From assembly GCA_045638465.1 (NCBI GenBank), contig JAZUBK010000014.1, forward strand, positions 1-29,829: a stretch of 29,829 bases of DNA. The letters are read 5' to 3'. The notes under the pieces were generated by a model. It was not told where the DNA came from. It ran no database searches and worked only from the letters and a program-made list of their open reading frames with translations. The position numbers and the translations under genes were made by a program. Numbering within the stretch: position 1 is the first letter of the stretch; each line of letters starts with the position of its first letter. The stretch comes from CAKVLS01 sp045638465 (GTDB lineage Bacteria > Bacillota > Clostridia > Christensenellales > UBA1242). This document shows positions 7,605 through 15,268 of the stretch, one piece after another.

Positions 7605-7634
7605 ACCAAAAAAGCCTTCTTTGATAAGAAGGCT
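7605..7634 (-). terminator. Intrinsic terminator between Asp23-family gene and nusB
   Basis: A 9-bp perfect stem (AGCCTTCTT at 7613-7621 with AAGAAGGCT at 7626-7634) around a 4-nt loop, followed on the minus strand by six or seven Ts. It is positioned to end the upstream gene's transcript but leaves no room for a separate nusB promoter, so it may act as a partial terminator or attenuator. Confidence 0.85.
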
Positions 7635-7643
7635 AATTGTTAA

Positions 7644-8027
7644 TTACATATTTTTAGACAATTCTTCTTTAGAAAAATCAACACCCATAACATGAACATT
7701 GATAGTATTTATTTTTGACTCTAGCATAGAAGCGATACCATTTTTGATATTTTCTTGCACCCTATATGCAACGTCAGAAACACTATATCCAAAGAAAACA
7801 TTGATATAAACATCAATATTAATACCCTCTTTGTTATAAGACACTTTCACACCTTCGAAGTAGTTTGAGGGAGATAGCCACCTTTTGATACGGCTACCAA
7901 ACTTTGCAACTAGCGAAGAAACACCGCTGATTTCTTTTGCTGCAAGATTTATTATAGAAAGCATAATATTTTTGTTACAAAATACTTTGCCGTTATCGCT
8001 ATCATATAGATTTCCGTTAAATGCCAT
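7644..8027 (-). CDS. Asp23/Gls24 family protein (YqhY-like)
   Basis: This 127-residue protein belongs to the Asp23/Gls24 (DUF322) family. The pattern is an N-terminal strand with a VFCNKNIMLSIINLAAKEISGVSSL block, a central GINIDVYINVFFGYSVSDVAYRVQENI block, and a terminal strand with INTINVHVMGVDF. In Bacillus the equivalent gene, yqhY, lies directly before nusB and is tied to control of acetyl-CoA carboxylase, whose genes accB and accC precede it. Here accB and accC are missing and spoIIIAH is the direct upstream neighbour. It starts at ATG 8027 with AGGAGA 5-10 nt upstream, and has its own strong promoter. The exact role is not evident from sequence. Confidence 0.9.
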   Translation of the reverse strand: MAFNGNLYDSDNGKVFCNKNIMLSIINLAAKEISGVSSLVAKFGSRIKRWLSPSNYFEGVKVSYNKEGINIDVYINVFFGYSVSDVAYRVQENIKNGIASMLESKINTINVHVMGVDFSKEELSKNM

Positions 8028-8053
8028 AATTATCTCCTATAATTAGTTACAAT

Positions 8054-8082
8054 ATTATATCATAGGATTATCTCAAAATCAA
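8054..8082 (-). promoter_or_regulatory. Sigma-A promoter of the Asp23-nusB-xseAB-proS operon
   Basis: On the minus strand, -35 TTGATT (plus 8077-8082), 17-bp spacer, perfect -10 TATAAT (8054-8059) preceded by TGA. It starts a growth-phase transcript immediately after the sporulation operon ends at 8084. Confidence 0.75.
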
Positions 8083-8083
8083 C

Positions 8084-8566
8084 TTATTCAACGGGAATAA
8101 TTTTAATATAATCGATATCTTTTTTTGTTTGGCCTTGCACAACATCTACAATTTGCGCTACTTCGTTATCTTCTAGACTTGCAGATTTTACTATAACATT
8201 AATATAACTATCACTACAACTAACTATTGCATCAGCAAAACCTTTTGCTTTTATAAGGCCTTCCATTGTAAGCTCTAGTTTCATATTGTCGATAAGCGCT
8301 GCCCTCTTTTCTTCTGCACTTTTGATAGCTTCTGCAGATGAGGTAGTTGATGAAATGATAGAATCATAATAAGCAATACTCTCACTTCGTGTCGCATTTC
8401 TATCTTCTCTATATGTAGCAAAAAAACTCGCGGCATTATAATCACTAGATACAGACTCAACAACCTCATTATCTAGGCTGTTTAATTTCACATTTAAAAA
8501 CCCAGTAATAATCAACAACAAAAACATCGAAGCCAAAACAATAATTTTCTTTTTCTTACTAAACAT
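8084..8566 (-). CDS. spoIIIAH: Stage III sporulation protein AH
   Basis: SpoIIIAH is the mother-cell membrane protein whose extracellular ring domain pairs with forespore SpoIIQ across the septal space. The 160-residue product has a basic N-terminus (MFSKKKK), a single membrane segment at about 8-26, a Ser/Ala-rich linker with charged helix (AEAIKSAEEKRAALIDNMKLE), and a C-terminal ring-building alpha/beta domain (about 100-160) related to the YscJ/FliF fold. It is shorter than the Bacillus protein (about 218 residues), mainly in the linker. It follows spoIIIAG by 13 nt and is the last gene of the operon. Confidence 0.9.
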   Translation of the reverse strand: MFSKKKKIIVLASMFLLLIITGFLNVKLNSLDNEVVESVSSDYNAASFFATYREDRNATRSESIAYYDSIISSTTSSAEAIKSAEEKRAALIDNMKLELTMEGLIKAKGFADAIVSCSDSYINVIVKSASLEDNEVAQIVDVVQGQTKKDIDYIKIIPVE

Positions 8567-8579
8567 AACAATAACCCCC

Positions 8580-9134
8580 TTATTTACCCTCTAAAACCTC
8601 TATTTTTGAGCTAGGCAAAGCAAATAGCACCTCTATAGCCCCTATTATATCAAGTTTTACTTTTGCATCATCAGCACCCCTTGCCACCACAAATACACTT
8701 ATTGGTTTTGGCAATTTTTCTTGTAATACAATTGGCTTTGTAACACCTTTTTCGGTTACAAGGACTGGTGTTTCAACTATAACCGTCGTCTCAGAACTTC
8801 CAGACGAAACGGTTTTTGTTTCTTTTGTGGTGGAAATAATAAGTTCAACACTACTTTCAAAAGTAATCATTACCTCAGCTTTTTCCACCCCCTCGATAGA
8901 TTCTATAAGATTTTTTAGTTTGTCTTCCATATCTTTTGTATACTCTTGCGTCGAGGTGTATTTTGTAGTGTCTTTATTTTCAGAAGTCTTACCACCATCA
9001 AAACCACTAAAAAATATCAAAAGTGTAATCAAACTCAAAACAATAGCTATAGCAATGCTAATATTTTTAGAAAGTTTAATTTTTTTGAAGATATTTATTT
9101 TTGACAATAAACTTTCGCTTTTCTTATCTCCCAC
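8580..9134 (-). CDS. spoIIIAG: Stage III sporulation protein AG
   Basis: SpoIIIAG forms the large ring of the feeding-tube channel in the mother-cell membrane. It has a basic N-terminal segment, a membrane helix at about residues 26-44 (ISIAIAIVLSLITLLIFF), a Ser/Thr-rich stretch, and the C-terminal ring domain with IEGVEKAEVMITFESS and a Ser/Thr-rich beta insertion. The frame is open up to a TTG at 9158, but that has no ribosome site. The GTG at 9134 lies about 12 nt after GGAGG and overlaps spoIIIAF by 11 nt, so it is preferred with moderate confidence. Expression is expected only in the mother cell. Confidence 0.9.
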   Translation of the reverse strand: MGDKKSESLLSKINIFKKIKLSKNISIAIAIVLSLITLLIFFSGFDGGKTSENKDTTKYTSTQEYTKDMEDKLKNLIESIEGVEKAEVMITFESSVELIISTTKETKTVSSGSSETTVIVETPVLVTEKGVTKPIVLQEKLPKPISVFVVARGADDAKVKLDIIGAIEVLFALPSSKIEVLEGK

Positions 9135-9606
9135 TAAAGATAATATCCTCCGAATCAATTTGAATTGTATTTTTAATTATGTTTTTGATGTTGTTATAAA
9201 TATTTATATTCTCTACTTTTTCATTAAGAACTACTTTAGTCAAATCAACAAAAATAGACACAATCTCTAATTTTCCGTTTTGACTTTTTGTATCAAAAGT
9301 AATAACAACATTTTTATAGCCTTTTTCTGCAAGTGTTTTTTGAAGTAATATCTGATATTCTTTTGCTTTATCTTCATTAACCTCTTGCAAAAAATCATTA
9401 TCTAAATTAAGCACATAATCACCAGGGGAAAAAACATCATCTATAGTAAGATTAGTCAAAGGACTTATCATAATAAAAACTGTAAATATCGCAAGAAAAC
9501 CTTTTATATATTTATTTACACTCCCCTCTGGCATAATGAGTTCTACAACAACCCCTATAACCACGACGCCTACTATAGACAAAACCCAACTAGAAACTGC
9601 TGCCAT
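9124..9606 (-). CDS. spoIIIAF: Stage III sporulation protein AF
   Basis: SpoIIIAF is a membrane component of the sporulation channel with a periplasm-facing C-terminal domain. The 160-residue product begins with two hydrophobic helices (about 5-26 and 33-52, the second ending in MISPLTNL), followed by a soluble alpha/beta domain of about 100 residues ending in IDSEDIIFSGR. AGGAG precedes the ATG at 9606. The gene overlaps the start of spoIIIAG and follows spoIIIAE by 8 nt, suggesting translational coupling. Family identity rests on topology, length and its fixed position between AE and AG. Confidence 0.88.
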   Translation of the reverse strand: MAAVSSWVLSIVGVVVIGVVVELIMPEGSVNKYIKGFLAIFTVFIMISPLTNLTIDDVFSPGDYVLNLDNDFLQEVNEDKAKEYQILLQKTLAEKGYKNVVITFDTKSQNGKLEIVSIFVDLTKVVLNEKVENINIYNNIKNIIKNTIQIDSEDIIFSGR

Positions 9607-9614
9607 ATTCTCTC

Positions 9615-10838
9615 CTAAAAAATGTTAGAACTGCACATCAAAAGCCCTATTGTAATAACATACATAAATCCAACTGAAATAATACATGCAAGTAACATAT
9701 TAAGGCATTTGCTGCTACCATACAAAAAGTTTGATAAGCCATTATTTGATAAAGGCTCCACAATTGCCGAAACAAGTTTCAAACCCAACATAAAAACAAT
9801 TATTTTCACAAGCGGTAAAATAATTGTTCCTATTAACAAAAACAAACCCGCAACACCAACTGCATTTTTTATTATAACTCCACTTGCCAAAATAAGCCCT
9901 AAGCCATCAGAAACGTAGTTACCTACAAAAGGAACATAACTTTTTAGTGCAAACTTAGTTGTTTTAATTGATATACTATCTGTTACCGACGCCATTATTC
10001 CTTGAAAGGAAAGTATAGTCATAAAAACACCAAATATAGTTCCAATAAGCCATTTAAAGAGTGACGATAAAAATTTAGAGCACTTTTCTAGTTTTACATT
10101 TGACGAAAGATTCCCAACAATATTAAAAACAAAGCTAAAAATAAACAACGGCATAACAACCGATGCTATAGCAGATACAACCGAAGAACTAAGCAAAACG
10201 ACTACAGGTTGAAAGGTTGAAACCGTAACCACACTACCAATAGAAGTAATCAGCGTCAGCAGTATTGGAAACAAGATTTGCATTTGGTTTTTGATAAGGT
10301 CAAGCACTCCACCAGTATCTACAAGAAGGCCTTTAAAAACCGAAAAAATCATTACCGCAACTAAAGAAAAACAAGCAAAATAAATGACTTTGCCTACTTT
10401 CTCACCTTGACCATCTGGAGAGATATTTGCAAACAAACTGCAAATAATACATATAATCACAACACTTGCAAGAAGCGGTATAAACTGCAAAATTTCTTCA
10501 AATAAAAGATTTACAATATATGAAAAAAAGTTAGCATAATCAAATTGTTCTTTTCCATTTATTATGTCTTTTACTTTGTCTAAAAAAGAACTCTCAAAAA
10601 GCATAGAGTTTTTCTCTTGAAAAGACAAAACAAATTTTTCTATCGCATCTAAGTCTAGTTTATTTAGCTTGTCCTCTATATTTTCAAGTAAATTATCTTC
10701 TAAACTTTCAGCATAACATTGTCTTTGGCAAAAACAATTAACAACGCAAATAACACCAACCAAAAACAAAATAATTTTTATGGCAAAATAGTTATTATAA
10801 GATCTATCAGAGATGTGATGATAGGTAGTGCCAAACAC
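9615..10838 (-). CDS. spoIIIAE: Stage III sporulation protein AE
   Basis: SpoIIIAE is the large polytopic membrane protein of the channel, thought to form the central transport component. The 407-residue product has a signal-like hydrophobic segment near 21-36, a soluble helical stretch (45-115), then about seven membrane helices, with GDFVG-like YVPFVGNYVSDGLG near residues 312-325 typical of the family. The start is uncertain: the first candidate is GTG at 10838, which overlaps spoIIIAD by 61 nt and has GGGAGG 15 nt upstream. The typical family N-terminus suggests that translation could begin about 19 codons later, but no ribosome site or ATG is present there. Confidence 0.9.
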   Translation of the reverse strand: MFGTTYHHISDRSYNNYFAIKIILFLVGVICVVNCFCQRQCYAESLEDNLLENIEDKLNKLDLDAIEKFVLSFQEKNSMLFESSFLDKVKDIINGKEQFDYANFFSYIVNLLFEEILQFIPLLASVVIICIICSLFANISPDGQGEKVGKVIYFACFSLVAVMIFSVFKGLLVDTGGVLDLIKNQMQILFPILLTLITSIGSVVTVSTFQPVVVLLSSSVVSAIASVVMPLFIFSFVFNIVGNLSSNVKLEKCSKFLSSLFKWLIGTIFGVFMTILSFQGIMASVTDSISIKTTKFALKSYVPFVGNYVSDGLGLILASGVIIKNAVGVAGLFLLIGTIILPLVKIIVFMLGLKLVSAIVEPLSNNGLSNFLYGSSKCLNMLLACIISVGFMYVITIGLLMCSSNIF

Positions 10839-11164
10839 AATATTACAATTTTGCCTCCCAAAACAATTTTATTCCCGATACTAGATGCCGACGCATCGTT
10901 ACAAAGATTAGCAGCAAACTCAGTCAAATAACCAATTCCTATAATTTTCAAAATAGTAAAATATATTGTACTATTAACTCCTGTTTTTTGTATTATCTCA
11001 TTAAAATACTCAACCACGCCAGACAATTGCCCCGCTATCATGACAAGCAAAATTATACTACCACCAAGCGCTATAAAAATTGAAAACTCAGTTTTTACTT
11101 GTCTAATTAAAACATAACAAATTGTCGTTGCAACACCAACACCTATTATCTTGAATATTTCCAT
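10778..11164 (-). CDS. spoIIIAD: Stage III sporulation protein AD
   Basis: SpoIIIAD is a small polytopic membrane protein of the sporulation channel. The 128 residues contain four hydrophobic segments (about 2-18, 26-44, 60-85 and 100-124), with family blocks LIRQVKTEFSIFIALGGSI and KIIGIGYLTEFAANLCNDAS. The latter resembles the related SpoIIIAC fold. The ATG at 11164 has GAGGG upstream and lies 6 nt after spoIIIAC. The 3' end overlaps spoIIIAE. Confidence 0.93.
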   Translation of the reverse strand: MEIFKIIGVGVATTICYVLIRQVKTEFSIFIALGGSIILLVMIAGQLSGVVEYFNEIIQKTGVNSTIYFTILKIIGIGYLTEFAANLCNDASASSIGNKIVLGGKIVILCLALPIITSLIDLIITILP

Positions 11165-11170
11165 ATTCCC

Positions 11171-11368
11171 TCAATAAATCAAAAACAAAGTTTTTACTGT
11201 TTCAAATAATTCTGCAATAAGTTGAACAACCATTATAAGTACAATGACAACCCCACTCAACGTTGCAATAGTAGCTATGTCATCTTTGTTTACATTTTTT
11301 AACACTTGAGATATTACCGCAGTTAGTATACCTATAGCGGCTATTTTCAATATAATTTCATAATTCAT
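11171..11368 (-). CDS. spoIIIAC: Stage III sporulation protein AC
   Basis: SpoIIIAC is a 65-residue protein with two membrane helices (about 4-22 and 30-54), containing ISQVLKNVNKDDIATIATLSGVVI, characteristic of this very short family. It acts with SpoIIIAD and AE in the mother-cell membrane. The ATG at 11368 follows a modest AGG site. A gap of 73 nt to spoIIIAB is the only sizeable gap inside the operon and holds a perfect 14-nt palindrome. Confidence 0.93.
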   Translation of the reverse strand: MNYEIILKIAAIGILTAVISQVLKNVNKDDIATIATLSGVVIVLIMVVQLIAELFETVKTLFLIY

Positions 11369-11387
11369 CTAAACCTGCCGTCACATT

Positions 11388-11401
11388 GCATAGTACTATG
11401 C
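11388..11401. repeat. Perfect palindrome in the spoIIIAB-spoIIIAC gap
   Basis: GCATAGTACTATGC is a perfect 14-nt palindrome lying 20 nt before the spoIIIAC start. It could fold as a small hairpin that affects RNA stability or could bind a dimeric protein. No T-run follows, so it is not a terminator. Confidence 0.4.
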
Positions 11402-11441
11402 CAATATATTGTGTATTATGCTAAACCATAAACACTATATC

Positions 11442-11924
11442 TTAGATTAACACTATACAAATTACTATTCCGAATATCAGTGATAATTTCACTATCAAAG
11501 GCGAAAACTTCTTATTTTTTTCGCTATACTTGTCTAAAATTTTCATAAAACGCATCTTATAATTTTCTGTTTTTGCAAGTTCGTTATATACATCAAACTC
11601 CCCTATCTGATCAAAAAATTCAACCAAAAGTTTCTTTTCACTTTCTTCAAAAAAATAGTTTTCAAAAGACTCTAAAAAGTTACCTTTTCCCTTCGTGTCA
11701 ATAAATGTATCAATAAGTGATTGGCACCTCACCCCACAAATTGTTTTATACGACAATAAAATTTCATTTAACTTCTTTTGTCCAAAATTTATATTTTGTG
11801 CCAAATACTCACACAATTTTACAATGTCTTCCCAAAACTCTTTTTTCTTCTTTATGCTACCTGATATTGAAATACCAATATATAAACAAGATATAATAAG
11901 CAAAATACTAAGAACAATTTTCAT
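11442..11924 (-). CDS. spoIIIAB: Stage III sporulation protein AB
   Basis: SpoIIIAB resembles the type II secretion GspF fold and sits in the mother-cell membrane. The 160-residue product has an N-terminal membrane helix (MKIVLSILLIISCLYIGISI), a helical cytoplasmic domain with LCEYLAQNINFGQKKLNEIL and the acidic FFDQIGEFDVYNEL stretch, and a C-terminal membrane helix. The ATG at 11924 is chosen over a GTG at 11936 because AGGTG is correctly placed for it and its ATGA overlaps the spoIIIAA stop codon, a classic translational-coupling arrangement. Confidence 0.92.
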   Translation of the reverse strand: MKIVLSILLIISCLYIGISISGSIKKKKEFWEDIVKLCEYLAQNINFGQKKLNEILLSYKTICGVRCQSLIDTFIDTKGKGNFLESFENYFFEESEKKLLVEFFDQIGEFDVYNELAKTENYKMRFMKILDKYSEKNKKFSPLIVKLSLIFGIVICIVLI

Positions 11925-12832
11925 GCATATATACACCTAAAATTTTCATCATATACTCCCTCAACCGTTCCCACTCCCCTCGAAAGCCCTAACACAACAA
12001 ACCTTTTGAAAACTTTTTGAGATAAAATTTCTTCAAAGTCCTTTTTGTTTTTTAGTTGGTCAATGTCTTTTGCATGTATACTTGCAAGAAGCTTAACACC
12101 ACTGTTTGATATGCGAAGAACACTACTTATATCATCTTTTGTTGCAAGTTCATCTGTCACCAAAATATCAGGCCCCATACTTCGCAAACCACAATCAAAG
12201 GCATAACTTTTTTCTATTCCACTTATAACGTCCGTAAAATCACCAACATCTAATGTTGGTTTTCCATTAAAACAATTCGCAATTTCGTAGCGTTCGTCAG
12301 CAAGAAGTACATTATATGTATAACTCCTCAAACTCATCTGGTATAAAATATCACGAATCAAAGTTGTTTTACCGCAACCAGGTGGAGATATAATCAAAGT
12401 ATTATTAAAACCACCAGCTAGGATATACTCTAAAATATTAAGGCTACAATTCTTTACTTCTCTTGCAATTCTAATATTTATACTAGAAAAGTTTTTTATG
12501 GTTTGAATTTTGCCATTTTCTACCACAACCTCCCCGCAAATTCCCAGTCTAATTCCGCCTAAAACAGTCAAAAAACCTTGCTTGAGTTGATTATTAACCG
12601 CATATAAAGAACGCTCGCTAGCCCTTTTTATCGTGTTATATATCATTTCACGGCTAACAATTATAGCTTTTTCCTTCACGTTTGTTATACCATCGACCGC
12701 AAGATAATAAGGCTTTCCTGAAATAAAAACTACCAACCTTTTATTAAGACGCATACGAATTTCAGTTAGCTTTTCTATATTGACATATTTATCAAAAATC
12801 TCAACCAAAGGTTCTTCTAAAATATTTTTCAT
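11921..12832 (-). CDS. spoIIIAA: Stage III sporulation protein AA (ATPase)
   Basis: SpoIIIAA is the cytoplasmic ATPase of the mother-cell channel, related to secretion ATPases and with R3H-like proteins in other families. The 303-residue product has an N-terminal domain with LTEIRMRLNKRLVVF, then Walker A ISPPGCGKTTLIRDI near residues 149-163, Walker B LLADERYEIA near 180, and further motifs DILVTDELAT and LLASIHAKD. GAGG lies 4 nt before the ATG. The upstream efp gene has its own terminator, so a sporulation-specific promoter should lie in 12833-12882, but I could not place a convincing sigma-E site. It heads the complete AA-AH operon. Confidence 0.95.
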   Translation of the reverse strand: MKNILEEPLVEIFDKYVNIEKLTEIRMRLNKRLVVFISGKPYYLAVDGITNVKEKAIIVSREMIYNTIKRASERSLYAVNNQLKQGFLTVLGGIRLGICGEVVVENGKIQTIKNFSSINIRIAREVKNCSLNILEYILAGGFNNTLIISPPGCGKTTLIRDILYQMSLRSYTYNVLLADERYEIANCFNGKPTLDVGDFTDVISGIEKSYAFDCGLRSMGPDILVTDELATKDDISSVLRISNSGVKLLASIHAKDIDQLKNKKDFEEILSQKVFKRFVVLGLSRGVGTVEGVYDENFRCIYA

Positions 12833-12881
12833 AATACCTCTTTTGTATAAGATATTTTTGCAAAAATAGTTTTATAACAAC

Positions 12882-12914
12882 AAAAAAAGCAATACTACAA
12901 AGTATTGCTTTTTT
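12882..12914 (-). terminator. Intrinsic terminator after efp
   Basis: A 14-bp perfect stem (12883-12896 with 12901-12914; core GCAATACT/AGTATTGC) around the loop ACAA, with A and T flanks giving a T-run on the minus strand. It separates constitutive efp from the sporulation operon. Confidence 0.92.
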
Positions 12915-12933
12915 AGACATATTTAGATATTTA

Positions 12934-13491
12934 TTATACTCTTTCCATGTATGTTCCAGTTCTTGTATCAACTCTGATAGTTTCACCATTGTTAACAAAC
13001 AAAGGAACTTGGATAACAAAACCTGTTTCTAGAGTAGCTGGTTTGTTACCTGCTTTTGATGTATCACCTTGGATACCTGGTTCACAATCAACAATTGTAA
13101 GTTCTACAAATGTTGGTGGAACTACTGAGAAAGCGCTACCTTTGTAGAATTGAACAGTTGCTGTCATATTTTCTGTGATAAATTGTAAAGCTTCTTCTAC
13201 TTGATCTTTGTTAAATGGGATTTGTTCAAAGCTTTCCATATCCATAAAGTAGTACAAACCACCTTCGTTATAAAGGTATTGCATTTCTTTAGTTTCGATT
13301 TTTACTGGCTCAAATTTTTCTGAAGGGTTAAAAGTTCTCTCCAAAACTTGTCCTGTAACAATATTTTTAATTTTTGCTCTAACAAATGCTGCACCTTTAC
13401 CTGGTTTTACGTGTTGGAAATCTACTACGTTATAGATTTTTCCTTCCATTTCAAAGTTAACACCTTTTCTAAAATCACCTGCTAATATCAT
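12934..13491 (-). CDS. efp: Translation elongation factor P
   Basis: EF-P binds ribosomes stalled at polyproline stretches and promotes peptide bond formation. The 185-residue product has the three beta-barrel domains of the family; the loop that reaches the peptidyl transferase centre is VKPGKGAAF with Lys32 at its tip, the residue modified in many bacteria. The C-terminal signature NNGETIRVDTRTGTYMERV is intact. The ATG at 13491 has GGGAGG upstream. It stands directly before spoIIIAA, the arrangement usual in Clostridia and Bacilli, but ends in a strong terminator. Confidence 0.98.
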   Translation of the reverse strand: MILAGDFRKGVNFEMEGKIYNVVDFQHVKPGKGAAFVRAKIKNIVTGQVLERTFNPSEKFEPVKIETKEMQYLYNEGGLYYFMDMESFEQIPFNKDQVEEALQFITENMTATVQFYKGSAFSVVPPTFVELTIVDCEPGIQGDTSKAGNKPATLETGFVIQVPLFVNNGETIRVDTRTGTYMERV

Positions 13492-13537
13492 AATTTTCCT
13501 CCCGATAATAATTTAAGGCTTTTTATATAACTAATAT

Positions 13538-13546
13538 ATTATAACA
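13538..13546 (-). promoter_or_regulatory. Extended -10 promoter candidate for efp
   Basis: The minus strand has TGTTATAAT, a perfect -10 with TGn extension, about 50 nt before the efp ATG. No good -35 is present at 17 bp. The extended -10 may suffice, or efp may be read from the upstream gene, which has no terminator. Confidence 0.5.
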
Positions 13547-13556
13547 TATAATTTTG

Positions 13557-14411
13557 TTATATGGTAGTCTTTTTATAAATTTCTTTCATATTTTTGGCAT
13601 CTATAGACTGTGTATCTTTTGATTCACAGATAATAAATGGCTCTAAATCATATTTTTTAAGTACAACCGCCAAGTTTTCAAAGTCTGGGCCGTAGTTTTG
13701 GTCTTCAAATGTTAAGTGTTTAATTTCACCTTTTGCACCATATTCTATCTTAGAAAAGTGCACGTGCATTTTCTTTACCTTTTCTATACCAAGTTTGTCA
13801 ATAAGATAACTAATTACCCTATCAAAATCTTCTACAGTTTTTAGGCTACCTTGCTCTAGCGCATTGATATGCCCAAAGTCTATAGTAGGAACTAAAATAT
13901 CATCCATAGCACATATTTCTGCTATTTCTTGATAAGTTCCAAGCTGTTGAGATTTTCCCATTGTTTCTGGGCAAACATACAAATCATCAAAACCTGCTTC
14001 TTTTACTCTTCTTACAAGTTCTTTTGTACGCTCTTTCAAAAGCCCAAAGGCTTGTTCTCTAGGCATACCACTGCATGTGCCTGGGTGAAAAACACACCTT
14101 TTACCGCCAAGTAGTCGTAGATATTTCAAACAATCTAAAATATAACCAAAAGATTTTTCTAAAAGTTCTTCATTTGTTCCAGCAAGATTTATATAGTATG
14201 GTGCGTGAACACTAATCTCCACATCATATTTTTTACTTTCATTACCCAAAGCAAGTGCGGTTTCTTCTTTCATCACAACCCCACGGCTAAAGGAATATTC
14301 ATAAGCATTTAACCCCTGTTTGCTTAGCCACTCTGGAGCTTCTAAGCTGCTTCTACTTTTCTTGCCTTCATAAAATTCAGCACTATTTCCCGCAGGACCA
14401 AATCTAATCAT
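13557..14411 (-). CDS. Endonuclease IV-like TIM-barrel protein
   Basis: The 284-residue protein belongs to the AP endonuclease family 2/xylose isomerase-like TIM barrel group. Candidate metal ligands appear in order: HAPYYINL (His), HPGTCSG (His), VCPETMGK (Glu), PTIDFGHIN (Asp, His), HVHFSK (His) and ICESKD (Glu). This is the endonuclease IV layout, so cleavage at abasic sites is plausible but not proved. The ATG at 14411 is preferred over one at 14423 because GGGAG is correctly placed for it. It overlaps nothing and lies 2 nt after truB, as the last gene of the rimP-nusA-infB transcript. It often accompanies efp in Clostridia. Confidence 0.85.
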   Translation of the reverse strand: MIRFGPAGNSAEFYEGKKSRSSLEAPEWLSKQGLNAYEYSFSRGVVMKEETALALGNESKKYDVEISVHAPYYINLAGTNEELLEKSFGYILDCLKYLRLLGGKRCVFHPGTCSGMPREQAFGLLKERTKELVRRVKEAGFDDLYVCPETMGKSQQLGTYQEIAEICAMDDILVPTIDFGHINALEQGSLKTVEDFDRVISYLIDKLGIEKVKKMHVHFSKIEYGAKGEIKHLTFEDQNYGPDFENLAVVLKKYDLEPFIICESKDTQSIDAKNMKEIYKKTTI

Positions 14412-14413
14412 AG

Positions 14414-15268
14414 TTACTCCCATAAATAATTTTTTATCTTTAGTTTGTTTGAAATAACTTCGCCTATACCTAAAACCTGATCTTCAAACAAAACAATTAG
14501 TTGTCCATCATTCAAATCCACATCAAGCGGAACACCGTTTAAAAGTTGGTTTTTAGACTTCTCATCAATAACATACTCTTTGTTCCCACCTAAGGCAGTT
14601 TTTAAATCAATCAAGTGTTTTTCAATATTTTCTTCAGTTAGATCTTCTAATTTTACACTGTTTTCCAAATTAAAAACACCACATCTAGTTCTAACAAGAG
14701 CGGTCATTATAGCCTCTGTGTTTAGCATGTTTGCCATATCACGAGCAATACTTCTAATATAAGTTCCAGAAGAACAATCTATCTCAAATCTATATTCATC
14801 AGAAGATACTTTGTCTATAAACTTAATATAGTTTATAAACACTTTCTTAGGCTTTAGTTCGACCTCTATGCCTTGTCTAGCTAGTTTATAGGCTTTTACA
14901 CCATTTACTGACTTGGCCGAAAATTGAGGCGGTAACTGGCTAATTTCACCGGTTAACTTATCAAGTACAGACAATATTTCATCTTGGGTCGGAACATATA
15001 AACCACTTTTTTGAATTTGTCCTTCGCTATCCAAAGTCTCTGTCAAAACTCCAAATTTAAAAGTCGCAACATATGTTTTTGTCTTGCTTAGGTAATAGTC
15101 AAAAAGACGTGTTGCCTTGCCAACCCCTATTATAAGTACGCCACTTGCAAGTGGGTCTAACGTACCCATATGCCCCACACGAGATATGTGTGTGAGTTTT
15201 TTTATCTTTACAACCGCCGAGCTACTAGACATTCCGCTAGGCTTATGTAAACTAATCAATCCTATCAT
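14414..15268 (-). CDS. truB: tRNA pseudouridine synthase B
   Basis: TruB converts U55 of the tRNA T-loop to pseudouridine. The chosen ATG at 15268 gives 284 residues with the family start MIGLISLHKPSGMSS; a GTG at 15283 is the alternative. The catalytic Asp is residue 38 in GHMGTLDPLASGVL, and the YVATFKFG, LPPQFSAKSVNGVKAYKLAR and SSGTYIRSIARDM motifs are all present. It overlaps the end of nrnA by 17 nt, and no strong ribosome site is visible, so translation may be coupled. It sits with infB and rbfA, the usual ribosome-maturation cluster. Confidence 0.96.
   Translation of the reverse strand: MIGLISLHKPSGMSSSSAVVKIKKLTHISRVGHMGTLDPLASGVLIIGVGKATRLFDYYLSKTKTYVATFKFGVLTETLDSEGQIQKSGLYVPTQDEILSVLDKLTGEISQLPPQFSAKSVNGVKAYKLARQGIEVELKPKKVFINYIKFIDKVSSDEYRFEIDCSSGTYIRSIARDMANMLNTEAIMTALVRTRCGVFNLENSVKLEDLTEENIEKHLIDLKTALGGNKEYVIDEKSKNQLLNGVPLDVDLNDGQLIVLFEDQVLGIGEVISNKLKIKNYLWE

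Noticed and set aside
12842..12870. A sigma-E-like promoter (ACTATTT, 14 bp, TATACAAA) before spoIIIAA.
   Set aside because: The implied start would fall after the GAGG ribosome site and only about 4 nt before the ATG, so it cannot serve this gene.
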